In this document: positions 53,757-62,878 of the stretch, piece after piece | Numbering within the stretch: position 1 is the stretch's first letter | How the letters are laid out: each line of letters begins with the position of its first letter | From: Streptomyces varsoviensis | GTDB taxonomy: Bacteria > Actinomycetota > Actinomycetes > Streptomycetales > Streptomycetaceae | Assembly: GCF_000718635.1 (NCBI RefSeq) | Contig: NZ_JOBF01000009.1 | Span: forward strand, 171,042 to 235,041 | Direction: 5' to 3' | Length of the DNA stretch: 64,000 nucleotides | Notes under the pieces: generated by a model | What the model was told of the DNA's origin: nothing | Database searches by the model: none | What the model saw: the letters and a program-made list of their open reading frames with translations, nothing else | Program-made: the position numbers and the translations under genes

Positions 53757-55634
53757 ATGAGCAGTGCATCCCCCGGTCCCGGCGGCGACGCCGCCACCTT
53801 CCGCGAGGACTGGATCGAGGGCCTGGCCGACGCCTACGCCCGTACGGTCCGCCGCGTCCCCGGCACCTACGGCGTCGTCGGCCGGCACGCGCCCCGCCCC
53901 GGCAAGGTGGCCGTCGTCATCGGCGGCGGCTCCGGCCACTACCCGGCCTTCGCCGGCCTGGTCGGCCCCGGCTTCGCCGACGCCGCCGCGATCGGCGACG
54001 TCTTCGCCAGCCCCAGCGCCGAGCAGGTCTACCGCACCGCCCGCGCGGCCGACGGCGGCGCCGGCGTGCTCTTCACATACGGCAACTACGCGGGCGACGT
54101 CATGCACTTCGGGCTCGCCGCCCGCCGCCTCGCCGCCGAGGGCGTCGACACCCGTACGGTCCTGGTCACCGACGACGTGGCCAGCGGCCCGGCCCCGGTC
54201 GAGGGCGCCCCCGTCGACCCCTCAAAGGACCGCCGCGGCGTCGCCGGCGACTTCTTCGTCTTCAAGACCGCCGGGGCGGCCGCCGACCGCGGCGACGACC
54301 TGGACTCCGTCGCCCGCGTCGCGCGCCGGGCCAACGCCATGACCCGCACCTTCGGCGCCGCCTTCGCGGGCTGCACGCTGCCCGGCGCGAGCGAGCCGCT
54401 GTTCACGGTCAACGAGGGCACCATGGAGCTGGGCATGGGCATCCACGGCGAGCCCGGCCTGCGCAGCACCAAGCGGCTCGACGCCGAGGAACTGGCCGAA
54501 GCCCTCGTCGAGAATCTCCTCCCGGACCTCCCCGGCGTCGGCGACGGCCGTGTCGCGGTGCTCCTCAACGGCCTCGGACGCACCAAGTACGAGGAGATGT
54601 TCGCCTGTTACCGCCATGTGCACCGGCGGCTGGCGGCGGCCGGGCTGCGCCCCTTCCGGCCCGAGGTCGGCGAGTTCGTGACCTCCTTCGACATGGCGGG
54701 CGTCTCCCTGTCGCTGATGGTCCTCGACGACGAACTGGCCGAGCTGTACGACGCCCCGTGCGACACCCCCGCCTTCCGCCGCGCTCCCGGCCGGCGGGAC
54801 ACACAGGACAGAGAGGATGTACGGGAGGACGCCGACCGGCGGCCGGAGCCCGAGGCGGCGGTCGCGGCCACGCCCCGGCCCACCCCCACCGAAGCCGACG
54901 GCCCCGTCACGGCCGCCCTCCAGGCCGGGTACGAACTCGTCGCCGAGCACGAGGACGAGCTGGGCCGCCTCGACGCGGTCGCCGGCGACGGCGACCACGG
55001 CATCGGCATCGTCCGCGGCCTGCGCGCGGCGGTCGCGGCGGCGCGGGCGGCGGAGCCCGCGAAGTCGATGACAGCGGCGGACTCGGTCGATGCGGCCGCC
55101 GGGGGTGCGGAGGGCGCGGAGGCCGACGAGGGTGCCGGGGGTGCCGCCGCGGCGGGTGCGACGCTGCTCGCCGCCGGACTCGCGCTCGCCGACGCCTCCG
55201 GCGGGGCCTCCGGGGCGCTGTACGGCGCGCTGCTCGCCGAGACCGGCGCGGGCCTCACGCGCGCCGCCCGCGCCGGAAAGCCGCGGATCGATACGGAGAC
55301 GCTGGCCGACGCGGTGGACGCCGCGTTCGACGCCGTCGTCGAACTGGGCGGGGCCCAGGTGGGGGAGAAGACCCTGCTCGACGCGCTCGACCCGTTCCGG
55401 ACGCGGCTCCGCGCCGAGGCGGCGGCGGGCGCCGAGCCCGCCGCCGCGTGGCCGGCCGCCGCCCTGGACGCCACCCGGGCCGCCGAGGCCACCGCCACGC
55501 TGACCCCCGCCCGAGGGCGCGCCGCACGGATGGGCAGCCTCGGCTACGGCCACGCGGACGCCGGAGCCACCTCCCTCGCCCTCCTGCTCACGGCCGTCGG
55601 CCGCTCGCTGGCACCGTCATTGGACCCGGCGTGA
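53757..55634 (+). CDS. DhaK-DhaL fused kinase, probable tetrulose kinase (dihydroxyacetone kinase family)
   Basis: A 625-residue ATP-dependent ketose kinase. Residues 1-340 are a DhaK domain: VAVVIGGGSGHYPAFAGLVG, YGNYAGDVMHF, and GMGIHGEPG with the substrate-binding His230. Residues ~385-620 are a DhaL nucleotide-binding domain with LDAVAGDGDHGIGIVRG (Asp411, Asp413) and LADASGGASGALYGALL. A charged linker joins them. Fused forms use ATP directly. With the TPI-like and RpiB-like isomerases downstream, the likely substrate is L- or D-erythrulose, as for LerK/DerK of Mycobacterium, though dihydroxyacetone cannot be excluded. AGGAG precedes the ATG. Overlaps the next gene by 4 bases. Confidence 0.9.
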   Translation: MSSASPGPGGDAATFREDWIEGLADAYARTVRRVPGTYGVVGRHAPRPGKVAVVIGGGSGHYPAFAGLVGPGFADAAAIGDVFASPSAEQVYRTARAADGGAGVLFTYGNYAGDVMHFGLAARRLAAEGVDTRTVLVTDDVASGPAPVEGAPVDPSKDRRGVAGDFFVFKTAGAAADRGDDLDSVARVARRANAMTRTFGAAFAGCTLPGASEPLFTVNEGTMELGMGIHGEPGLRSTKRLDAEELAEALVENLLPDLPGVGDGRVAVLLNGLGRTKYEEMFACYRHVHRRLAAAGLRPFRPEVGEFVTSFDMAGVSLSLMVLDDELAELYDAPCDTPAFRRAPGRRDTQDREDVREDADRRPEPEAAVAATPRPTPTEADGPVTAALQAGYELVAEHEDELGRLDAVAGDGDHGIGIVRGLRAAVAAARAAEPAKSMTAADSVDAAAGGAEGAEADEGAGGAAAAGATLLAAGLALADASGGASGALYGALLAETGAGLTRAARAGKPRIDTETLADAVDAAFDAVVELGGAQVGEKTLLDALDPFRTRLRAEAAAGAEPAAAWPAAALDATRAAEATATLTPARGRAARMGSLGYGHADAGATSLALLLTAVGRSLAPSLDPA

Positions 55635-56515
55635 GCGCCGGGACGGCGGTTGGGGCGGCGGCCGAGACGGGCGTCGGTACGTACGGCCGTACCAGCGTGG
55701 AGCCCCGCGCCGACGCGCGCGCGACCCCCGGCGCGGGCCCCCGCCCTGTCGTCGGCGTTTCCCTCAAGCTCTATATGGGGGTCGCCGAGACGCGGCGCTG
55801 GCTCGCCGAAGTCGCCGAGCTGGCCCGCGAGGCGAGCGGCGGGCCGGGCGCAGAGCTGTTCGTGCTGCCCTCCTTCACCTCGCTCGCCGACGCCCGCGAG
55901 CTGCTGGCGGACACCGGTGTCGCCTACGGCGCGCAGGACCTGCACTGGGCCGACAGCGGCCCCTGGACCGGCGAGGTGTCCGGCGGGCAACTCGCCGAGC
56001 TGGGCGCCTCCTACGTGGAGGTCGGCCACGCCGAGCGCCGCCGGCACTTCGGCGAGGACGACGGGATCGTGGCGGCCAAGACCGCCGCCGCCGTCCGGCG
56101 CGGCCTGACGCCCGTGATCTGCGCGGGCGACGCCACCGAGGGCGCGCTGGAGTCCGCCGTCGCCGAGACGCTGGGCCAGGTCGACGCGGCGCTCTCCGGA
56201 GCCGCCGGCGGCGAGGTGGTCATCGCCTACGAGCCGGTGTGGGCCATCGGCGCGGACCGCCCCGCCCCCGCCGCGCACGTACGGGCCGTCACCGCCGCCA
56301 TCCGGGACCGCCTGGCCGAACGGGGCGTCCGCGGCCGGGTCATCTACGGCGGCACGGCCGGACCCGGCACGTTCACCGAGCTGACCGCGCCGGACGCGGC
56401 CGGCGTACGGGCGCCGCTCGACGGCCTGTTCCTGGGGCGGCTCGCCCACGACACCGCCAACCTCCGCAAGGTGCTGGCGGAAGTGGCGTCCCGCCCGCCG
56501 TCCGGAGCCCCCTGA
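55631..56515 (+). CDS. Triosephosphate isomerase paralogue, probable L-erythrulose-1-phosphate isomerase
   Basis: A 294-residue TIM-barrel isomerase. Catalytic residues of triosephosphate isomerase are kept: Lys46 (VSLKLYMG), His133 (VGHAERRRHF) and Glu201 (AYEPVWAIGAD), plus the YGGTAGPG phosphate loop. The usual NxKMN reads SLKLY, as expected for the paralogue family LerI/EryH that converts L-erythrulose 1-phosphate to D-erythrulose 4-phosphate. A non-conserved ~40-residue N-terminal extension is present if GTG 55631 is the start; this GTG overlaps the kinase stop. The position between kinase and RpiB-like genes supports the role. Confidence 0.88.
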   Translation: MSAGTAVGAAAETGVGTYGRTSVEPRADARATPGAGPRPVVGVSLKLYMGVAETRRWLAEVAELAREASGGPGAELFVLPSFTSLADARELLADTGVAYGAQDLHWADSGPWTGEVSGGQLAELGASYVEVGHAERRRHFGEDDGIVAAKTAAAVRRGLTPVICAGDATEGALESAVAETLGQVDAALSGAAGGEVVIAYEPVWAIGADRPAPAAHVRAVTAAIRDRLAERGVRGRVIYGGTAGPGTFTELTAPDAAGVRAPLDGLFLGRLAHDTANLRKVLAEVASRPPSGAP

Positions 56516-56575
56516 CCCGCCCCCGCCTCACGCCCCACACCCGCACCCCCGCCCCCGAACCACCAAGGACGGACG

Positions 56576-57034
56576 ATGACCGAGAAGACCATCGCCATCG
56601 GAGCCGACGACGCCGGCGTCCCGATGAAGGACGAACTGAAGAACTACCTCGTCGAGCACGGCTACACGGTCGAGGACCTGTCCGCCGCCGCCGACGAGGA
56701 CTACCCGGACGTGGCCCAGCGGGTGGCCGAGGGCGTCGCCGAGGGCACGTACGACCGTGCCGTGCTGGTCTGCGGCACCGGCATCGGCATGGCGATCACC
56801 GCCAACAAGGTGCCGGGCGTGCGCGCCGCGCAGATCCCCGACACCTACAGCGCGGAGCGCGCCCGCAAGTCCAACGACGCCCAGATCGCGTGCTTCGGCG
56901 TGCGCACGCTGGGCATAGAGAGCGCCAAGCTGTGCCTGGAGCACTGGCTCGGCTCGGAGTTCGCGGGCGGCGGCTCCGCGCCCAAGGTGGAGAAGATCAA
57001 GCAGGTCGAGTCCCGCTACCACAACGTCGCCTGA
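56576..57034 (+). CDS. RpiB/LacAB-family isomerase, probable D-erythrulose-4-phosphate isomerase
   Basis: A 152-residue sugar-phosphate isomerase of the RpiB fold. The catalytic base Cys66 is kept (LVCGTGIGMAITANK). The motif GxDHAG of true ribose-5-phosphate isomerases reads GADDAG (Asp12). The ring-opening His99 is replaced by Ser99 (RKSNDAQ). Tetrose 4-phosphates do not form furanose rings, so loss of that His fits a DerI/EryI-type enzyme yielding D-erythrose 4-phosphate for the pentose phosphate pathway. AAGGACGG precedes the ATG. Same strand as its neighbours, 60 bp after the TPI paralogue. Confidence 0.9.
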   Translation: MTEKTIAIGADDAGVPMKDELKNYLVEHGYTVEDLSAAADEDYPDVAQRVAEGVAEGTYDRAVLVCGTGIGMAITANKVPGVRAAQIPDTYSAERARKSNDAQIACFGVRTLGIESAKLCLEHWLGSEFAGGGSAPKVEKIKQVESRYHNVA

Positions 57035-57135
57035 GCCCACCCCGCACCTCGGGCCCGGCACATCACGCCCCACGGGCCCGTAGCACCACTGGTATCACCG
57101 CATACCCGGTACCACCCCGAACATCAGGAGCCGTC

Positions 57136-58158
57136 ATGCGAGCCGTAGTCATCGAGGCACCCAACAAGCTCAACATCACCACCATCCCCGACCCCACGCC
57201 GGGCCCGGACGACGTCATCGTCAAGGTCGCCGCCGTGGGTCTGTGCGGCACCGATGTGCACATGCTGGCGGGGGAGTTCGGGCCGACCCGCTACCCGGTG
57301 GTACCCGGCCACGAGTTCTCCGGCGAGATCGTCGAGGTGGGCTCGCAGGTCACCGGCATGGCGGCCGGCGACCTGGTCGCGGCGGACCCGGCGATCTACT
57401 GCGGCGCGTGCTACTGGTGCGCCAAGGGCCGGGGCAACCTCTGCGCCGACTGGCGCACCATCGGCATCACCCAGGACGGCGCCTGCGCCGAGTACGTCAA
57501 GGCCCCGGCCCGTAACATCCACCACCTGCCCACCGGGCTGGAGCCGCGCCACGCCACGCTGATCGAGCCGCTGTCCACCATCGTGCACGGCCTCGACACG
57601 GTGAAGCCGGACTTCGGCGACAACTTCCTGATCTACGGCGCGGGCACCATGGGGCTGCTCTACCTCCAGAGCGCGAAGCGCGCCGGCGCCGCCACCGTCG
57701 AGGTCGTCGACCTCAACGAGGAGCGGCTGGCCGTCGCCCGCAAGCTCGGCGCGGACTCCGTCGCCACCAGCGCCGACGCCCTGCCGCGCGCGAGCAGCGG
57801 CGGCTGGGAGGTCGTCGTCGACTGCACCGGCGCGGTGCCCGCCATCGAGGACGGGTTCGGCCGGGTGCGCCGGGGCGGCACGTTCCAGCAGTTCGGCTGC
57901 GCCCCCGACCAGGAGCTGGCGCGGTTCTCGCCGTTCCGGATCTACAACGACGAGATCCGCATCGTCGGCAGCATGGCGATCCTGCACAGCTACGGCCGCG
58001 CCCTCGACCTGCTCGCGCAGGGGCTGATCGACTCCGACACCATGATCACCCACGGTTTCCCGCTGGACGGTTACGCGGAGGCGCTGGAGACCTTCGGCAA
58101 GGGCACCGGCCGCAAGATCCAGATCATCCCGGGCCTGGCCGCGGGCGCCACGGCCTGA
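57136..58158 (+). CDS. Zinc-dependent medium-chain alcohol (polyol) dehydrogenase
   Basis: A 340-residue NAD-linked dehydrogenase of the sorbitol/threonine dehydrogenase group. Catalytic zinc ligands are Cys in LCGTDVHM, His-Glu in PGHEFSGE and Glu in LIEPLST. The structural zinc has four Cys (CGACYWCAKGRGNLC). The Rossmann motif is IYGAGTMGLL. Start ATG 57136 has AGGAG seven bases ahead. In this cluster it should oxidise a tetritol, such as erythritol or L-threitol, to erythrulose, the substrate of the kinase. Which isomer is not decided by the sequence. Confidence 0.92.
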   Translation: MRAVVIEAPNKLNITTIPDPTPGPDDVIVKVAAVGLCGTDVHMLAGEFGPTRYPVVPGHEFSGEIVEVGSQVTGMAAGDLVAADPAIYCGACYWCAKGRGNLCADWRTIGITQDGACAEYVKAPARNIHHLPTGLEPRHATLIEPLSTIVHGLDTVKPDFGDNFLIYGAGTMGLLYLQSAKRAGAATVEVVDLNEERLAVARKLGADSVATSADALPRASSGGWEVVVDCTGAVPAIEDGFGRVRRGGTFQQFGCAPDQELARFSPFRIYNDEIRIVGSMAILHSYGRALDLLAQGLIDSDTMITHGFPLDGYAEALETFGKGTGRKIQIIPGLAAGATA

Positions 58159-58291
58159 CCCCTGGGCACCGGACCGGGCCGGGCAGGGGCGCCGCGGCCC
58201 GCCCGGGGGCCGCGTCCGATCGCGGGTCCGCCGCGCCGCCGTAAACTCTTCGGGATACCCGTACGCCTGTCCTGCCAGGGAAGGAAAGCTG

Positions 58292-59125
58292 TTGAGCGAC
58301 AGCGACAGCTACCGAACGTCCGACCGGAGCGCGGAGGCCGAGCGGATCATCAAGCTGAGCCCCAAGGAGCGCCGCAAGATGATCGCGGACCGGGTGCTCC
58401 AGCGGGGCCAGGTCTCCATCGAGGACCTGGTGCGCGTTCTCGGCGTCAGCCAGATGACCGTGCACCGGGACCTCGACTCCCTGGAGCACCAGGGCTGGCT
58501 GCGGAAGGTGCGGGGCGGGGCGACGGCCGCGCCCAGCGCGCTCTTCGAGAGCAACGCGCGCTGGCGCGGCAGCACCAGGCTTGAGGAGAAGCGGGCCATC
58601 TGCGCCACGGCCCTGGAAGGCGCCGAGCCCGGCCAGGCCGTCATCGTGGACGACTCCAGCACCGTGCTGTCCTTCGCCACCGGACTGTCCGCGCGCGGCG
58701 CCTTCACCGTGATCACCAACTCGCTCCAGGTCATCAACGAGCTGTCCGACGAGCCGGAGATCCAGGTGATCGCCCTGGGCGGCGTCTACCACGCCTCGTT
58801 CAACGCCTTCGTCGGCATGTTCACCGCCGACATGGCCCGCTCCCTGCGCGCCGATGTCGCCTACATCTCCGCCTCCGCCGTCGACAACGGCCACTGCTAC
58901 CACCAGTCACAGGAGGAAGTGCTGGTCAAGCGGGCCCTGCTGGAGGCGGCGAGGCGCCGGGTGCTCCTGGTCGACCACTCGAAGTTCGGCCGCCAAGCCC
59001 TCTACCAACTGGCCCCGCTCACCGATTTCGACGCCGTGATCAGCGACGACCAGCTCCCGCCCGAACACCAGGAGTCCCTGCGCGCCCAGGGCGTACGCCT
59101 GGAACTGGCCGCCCTGCCGGGGTGA
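58292..59125 (+). CDS. DeoR-family transcriptional regulator of the polyol cluster
   Basis: A 277-residue repressor. The N-terminal winged helix covers about residues 28-82 (RRKMIADRVLQRGQVSIEDL...VSQMTVHRDLDSLEHQGWLRKVRGG). The C-terminal DeoR sensor domain, which binds a sugar phosphate, contains AIVDDSSTVLSFATGLS-like VIVDDSST and LVDHSKFGR. Start TTG 58292 has GGGAAGGAAAG ahead. It follows the dehydrogenase by 133 bp and most likely controls both the operon and the divergent permease, with a phosphorylated tetrulose as inducer. Confidence 0.92.
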   Translation: MSDSDSYRTSDRSAEAERIIKLSPKERRKMIADRVLQRGQVSIEDLVRVLGVSQMTVHRDLDSLEHQGWLRKVRGGATAAPSALFESNARWRGSTRLEEKRAICATALEGAEPGQAVIVDDSSTVLSFATGLSARGAFTVITNSLQVINELSDEPEIQVIALGGVYHASFNAFVGMFTADMARSLRADVAYISASAVDNGHCYHQSQEEVLVKRALLEAARRRVLLVDHSKFGRQALYQLAPLTDFDAVISDDQLPPEHQESLRAQGVRLELAALPG

Positions 59126-59195
59126 CACACTCCGCGCGGCGGCGTGGCGAGCTTCACGCGGGGACGGCCCCGGCGCGGCGGCGGGACCCGGTCGC

Positions 59196-60638
59196 TCACT
59201 TCCCGCCGCGTGCCCATGAGCGGACCGCGGCGGTGGCCTGCCCCGCGTCGGCCGGGTCGAGCATCGCGATGCGCGCGCGGTGAGCCCCGCCGGGTGCCAC
59301 GTAGACATGGGCGTCCCGCCCCGCTCCGCCACCCTCGCCCACCCGGAACGGCTCGGAGCGGCCGGGGTCCTCCGCCCCGTACACGAACAGCATCCGGCTG
59401 CCGCGCTGCCGCACCCAGCGGTCGATGTCGGGCATCGCGGCGGGCCGGAACCGCAGCGGGATGTCGCGGGGGACGTACGTACGCATCTCCTGGACACCCG
59501 GGTAGCGCAGCAGCCCCTTCAGGTGCGGGGCGGCGAAGTGCGGATAACCCAGCTCGGTGCCGAGCTGGTAGAAGTACGGCGTGAGGGAGGCGACGGTGCG
59601 GTCGGTGTAGACGGGCAGTTGCGTGACCTTCTCAAGCCACCCGTACAGCGCGTCGTCCGAGGCATCCGGCCGCGGCACGGACTCGCAGCCCGCGCTGCCC
59701 TGGTACATCCAGAACATCATCGGGAGCCGCAGGACCGCGAGTTCGTACGCCTTGTCGGCGCTCCCGATGATGTCGAAGCCGCGCCCTTCCTCCCGCGCCC
59801 AGCGCGCGTACCGGGCGACCAGCTCCGTCCGCCGTTCGAGCGCCGCCCGCTGCGCGCCGCTCAGCGCGGCCCGGCAGGACGCGGGCCCCACGCGCCCCAG
59901 GAAGGCGTCCCAGGCGCTGTCATCGCGGTCGTCCGTGTTGTTCGTGGCGGAGTAGGCGACGGTGCCGGCCACGTCGTCCGGGTAGAAGCGCCGGTGGTAG
60001 ACGGCGGCCATGCCGCCCTTGCTGCCGCCCGTGGAGATCCATGGCGCGCGGTAGACGGATTTGAGGGCCCGCACGAGCCGGTGGTGGTCGCTCGCCGCCT
60101 GCCAGATGTCGAGCTTCGACCAGTCGAGGGCACGGGGGCGGGACGTGCCGAAGTACCGCTGTTCGGTGGAGATCTGGTTGCCGTCGACGAGCTGCGTCGG
60201 CTCGGAGCGGAAGGCCGGGTCGTCGCCGAGTTCGTAACCGGTGGTGTACAGGACCATGGGGCGCTGCACGGACTTGTGCAGCAGGGTGAGCCGCTGGTCG
60301 AAGGTGCCCTGTTCGGGGTGGCGGTGGTCGATGGGCTGCCGGTAGCTCAGCCGGAAGTAGCGGTATCCGGCCGCGGCGGGAACCTCCGCCAGGACGCGCA
60401 TGCCGGGGATGCCCGCGAGCCGGTCGCGAATCCCCTCGTCTGCGTCCCTGTGCGCCTCGTCGGCCGCCCTGTTCGCCTCGCCGGCGCTTGCCGTGGCTCT
60501 CTGGGCCGCCGCGGCCGACGGCGCTCCCGCCGCCACGCCGCCCGCCCCCGCCCCCGCCAACAGGACGGGCATGAGCAGCCATGTGAGAAGGGGACGCCGC
60601 GCACGGCGGCGCCCGGGTCGGTTCGTAACGCTCGTCAT
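59196..60638 (-). CDS. Secreted peptidase S37 (prolyl tri/tetrapeptidyl aminopeptidase-like)
   Basis: A 480-residue exported serine peptidase. It starts at ATG 60638 with a GGGGG site and a Sec-type signal rich in Arg then Leu/Ala (RRPLLTWLLMPVLLAGAGAGG...AAAA). The alpha/beta-hydrolase nucleophile is in ISTGGSKGGMAAVYHRRFYPDDV, and a C-terminal His in APGGAHRARI. The family is known from S. mobaraensis, where it trims N-terminal Pro-containing tetrapeptides, for instance after transglutaminase activation. The neighbour on the same strand is a serine hydrolase 95 bp upstream; they may be separate units. Confidence 0.9.
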   Translation of the reverse strand: MTSVTNRPGRRRARRPLLTWLLMPVLLAGAGAGGVAAGAPSAAAAQRATASAGEANRAADEAHRDADEGIRDRLAGIPGMRVLAEVPAAAGYRYFRLSYRQPIDHRHPEQGTFDQRLTLLHKSVQRPMVLYTTGYELGDDPAFRSEPTQLVDGNQISTEQRYFGTSRPRALDWSKLDIWQAASDHHRLVRALKSVYRAPWISTGGSKGGMAAVYHRRFYPDDVAGTVAYSATNNTDDRDDSAWDAFLGRVGPASCRAALSGAQRAALERRTELVARYARWAREEGRGFDIIGSADKAYELAVLRLPMMFWMYQGSAGCESVPRPDASDDALYGWLEKVTQLPVYTDRTVASLTPYFYQLGTELGYPHFAAPHLKGLLRYPGVQEMRTYVPRDIPLRFRPAAMPDIDRWVRQRGSRMLFVYGAEDPGRSEPFRVGEGGGAGRDAHVYVAPGGAHRARIAMLDPADAGQATAAVRSWARGGK

Positions 60639-60733
60639 GCCCCCAGCCAAGCGCCCCCGCCCCCGCCCCACGCCCCCCGGCAGTGGGCCCCGTCTCCCCC
60701 ACGCGGGGGAGGCGCTTCCGCCCCTCAGTCCCC

Positions 60734-61888
60734 TCAACCGTCCAAGCATTCGCGTACGGCCTCGATCAGCCGGTTGGCGCGGGCGTCGCCGTGGCCGATC
60801 ATGCGGTTGGCGACGTACGCGAAGCCCACCCCGAACTCGTCGTCGCCGAAGGCGAACTGGCCGCCGGCCCCGTCATTGCCGAAGCTGCGCGCGCCGAGCA
60901 TGGGGCGGAAGGCGGCCGAGTCGAGGAGGAAGCCCGAGCCCCAGCGCGCGCCGGCGTCGAAGCCCAGCCACGAGGGGCCGGCCGAGACCTCGCGGACGGC
61001 GTCGGTCACGGTGTCCGGCGCGAGCAGCCGCTCGCGGCCGTCGACGCCGGTGGCGGCCGCCGCGTACAGCGTGGCCAGGCCGTGGGCGGAGGCCACCGCG
61101 CCCGCGCCGGGCAGCTCCATGGCGTGCAGCGCCGGGTCGTTCCAGCCGTGCGGCTCGTCGAGGCCGGGGAAGGCCAGCGCGCCGTTCATCGTGACGACGC
61201 GGGTGAGCAGGTGCTCGGGCCCGGGCAGCGGAGGCCGCCCCTCGGCCTCCACGAGCCGGGCGACATGGCCGCGCTCGGCGGCGGGCAGGCCGATCCAGGC
61301 CCGTAGGCCCAGGGGCTCGCCGATGGCCTGCCGGACGTACGCGCCGGGGGTGAGCCCGGTGAGGCGCCGGATGACCTCGCCGACGAGGAAGCCGAAGACG
61401 TGGCCGTGGTACTCGTACGCGGTGCCCGGCTCCCACAGCGGCCGCTGCTCCTCGATGGCGTGGATGACCGGCGTCCAGTCGGCGATCTCCTCGAAGGGAA
61501 CCGTCCGGTCGAGGGCGGCGAGCCCGGCCCGGTGGCCGAGGACCATGCGGCAGGTGATGGCCTCCTTGCCGTGCCGCGCGAACTCGGGCCAGTACCGGCC
61601 GACCGGCGCGTCGAGGTCGAGGCGCCCCTCCTGCGCGAGGAGATGGGCGGCCACGGCGACGAGACCCTTGGCGCAGGAGAAGACCGGGACGGTCGTCTCC
61701 GCGTCCCACGGCCGGCCCGTGCGCTCGTCCGCGACGCCGCCCCACAGGTTCACCACCTGGCGCCCGTCCACGAACACCGTGACCGCCGCCCCCAGCTCGG
61801 GAAACTCGGCGAAGTTCCGCGCGAACGCGTCGGCGACGGCCCCCAACCCCTCGTCGGCCCACCCGCTGTACTCGCTGTGCCGCCCCAT
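60734..61888 (-). CDS. Serine hydrolase of the beta-lactamase/EstB family
   Basis: A 384-residue cytosolic esterase or amidase with penicillin-binding-protein fold. The nucleophile motif S-x-x-K is in PVFSCAKGLVAVAAHLL. The Tyr motif reads YEYHGHVFG in place of Y-x-N. The third motif is GNDGAGGQFAF. No signal peptide is seen from ATG 61888, which has GGGGAGACG ahead; an upstream extension is rejected. Substrate unknown; relatives hydrolyse short-chain esters. Confidence 0.9.
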   Translation of the reverse strand: MGRHSEYSGWADEGLGAVADAFARNFAEFPELGAAVTVFVDGRQVVNLWGGVADERTGRPWDAETTVPVFSCAKGLVAVAAHLLAQEGRLDLDAPVGRYWPEFARHGKEAITCRMVLGHRAGLAALDRTVPFEEIADWTPVIHAIEEQRPLWEPGTAYEYHGHVFGFLVGEVIRRLTGLTPGAYVRQAIGEPLGLRAWIGLPAAERGHVARLVEAEGRPPLPGPEHLLTRVVTMNGALAFPGLDEPHGWNDPALHAMELPGAGAVASAHGLATLYAAAATGVDGRERLLAPDTVTDAVREVSAGPSWLGFDAGARWGSGFLLDSAAFRPMLGARSFGNDGAGGQFAFGDDEFGVGFAYVANRMIGHGDARANRLIEAVRECLDG

Positions 61889-62116
61889 CGTCTCCCCGTC
61901 CTCCGCGTCGTCGCGCCACAGTACGCGCCATGGTCCCCGGCCAGGCCACGCTACGATCGCGCCCGCCGCTGTGACCAGCGATTTTCTACGGGCGTGAGAT
62001 ACCCGGCAGCGCGGCGCACCCGGCATCCGGCGCGCCGCGAACCACCCCGAAGCGCCACACGCGGGCGTCGAGTCCCGTGCTCGTCGCGGACCGGCGGTCG
62101 GGTGCGGGGCCGAAGC

Positions 62117-62878
62117 TCACGGCACCCGCGCCACCAGCAGGTCCACCACGTACGTCTCCTCCACCAGCCCCGCCGGGAAGAGTGCGCCGAGCGTGGCCCG
62201 CTCCTCGGCGAGGAAGCGGGCCGTGCGGGCCTCGTCCAGGATGAGGAAGGCCGAGTGGCTGGTGACGTTGGCGAGGTGGGTGTCGAGGGGGACGGTGCGG
62301 CTCCAGCGCAGCAGTCTGCGGGTGTGGGGGAGTTCGGCCAGACCGGACAGGCGGCCGGCGCGGATGTCGTCGGGGCGGCGGCGCTCCTTCGGCTCCACCC
62401 CGCACGCCCGCGCGATCCGTTCGTCCTGGGCGATCGCCCAGGGAATGTCGGCGGAGTCCGTGTTCCACCACAGCGCGAGCGCGCCGCCCGGCCGCAGCAC
62501 CCGCAGCGCCTCGGGCACGGAACGGGCGGTGTCGGTCCAGTGCCAGGACTGCGCGTACGTCAGCAGGTCGCGCGAGGCCGTCGCCAGCGGCAGCGCGTTG
62601 CCGTCGCCCCGTACGAGAGGTACGTCCGGCAGCGCGCGGCGGAACTCCGCGGCCATGCCGGCGCCCGGCTCCACGGCGACCACCTCCGCGCCGCGCTCCC
62701 GCAGCAGGGCGGTGGCTATGCCGGTGCCCGCGCCGACGTCCGCCACGCGGGCCCCCGCCAGGGACAGTTCGCCCAGCTCGGCCACCGCGTCCAGCACGGC
62801 GGGCGGGTAGGAGGGCCGGTTCGCGGCGTACTGGGCGGCGGCCGCGTTGAAGGAGTGCGCGCGTGAGGGGGAGGACAT
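62117..62878 (-). CDS. SAM-dependent methyltransferase, class I
   Basis: A 253-residue methyltransferase. The SAM-binding motif I is ADVGAGTGIATALL, followed by VVAVEPGAGM, an Asp-rich post-motif (LVRGDGNALPL) and ALRVLRPGGALALWW. A conserved N-terminal FNAAAAQYAANRPSYP is typical of a Streptomyces small-molecule methyltransferase family. Start ATG 62878 has GAGGATGAGGGC ahead. It is divergent from the acetyltransferase gene. Acceptor unknown. Confidence 0.92.
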   Translation of the reverse strand: MSSPSRAHSFNAAAAQYAANRPSYPPAVLDAVAELGELSLAGARVADVGAGTGIATALLRERGAEVVAVEPGAGMAAEFRRALPDVPLVRGDGNALPLATASRDLLTYAQSWHWTDTARSVPEALRVLRPGGALALWWNTDSADIPWAIAQDERIARACGVEPKERRRPDDIRAGRLSGLAELPHTRRLLRWSRTVPLDTHLANVTSHSAFLILDEARTARFLAEERATLGALFPAGLVEETYVVDLLVARVP

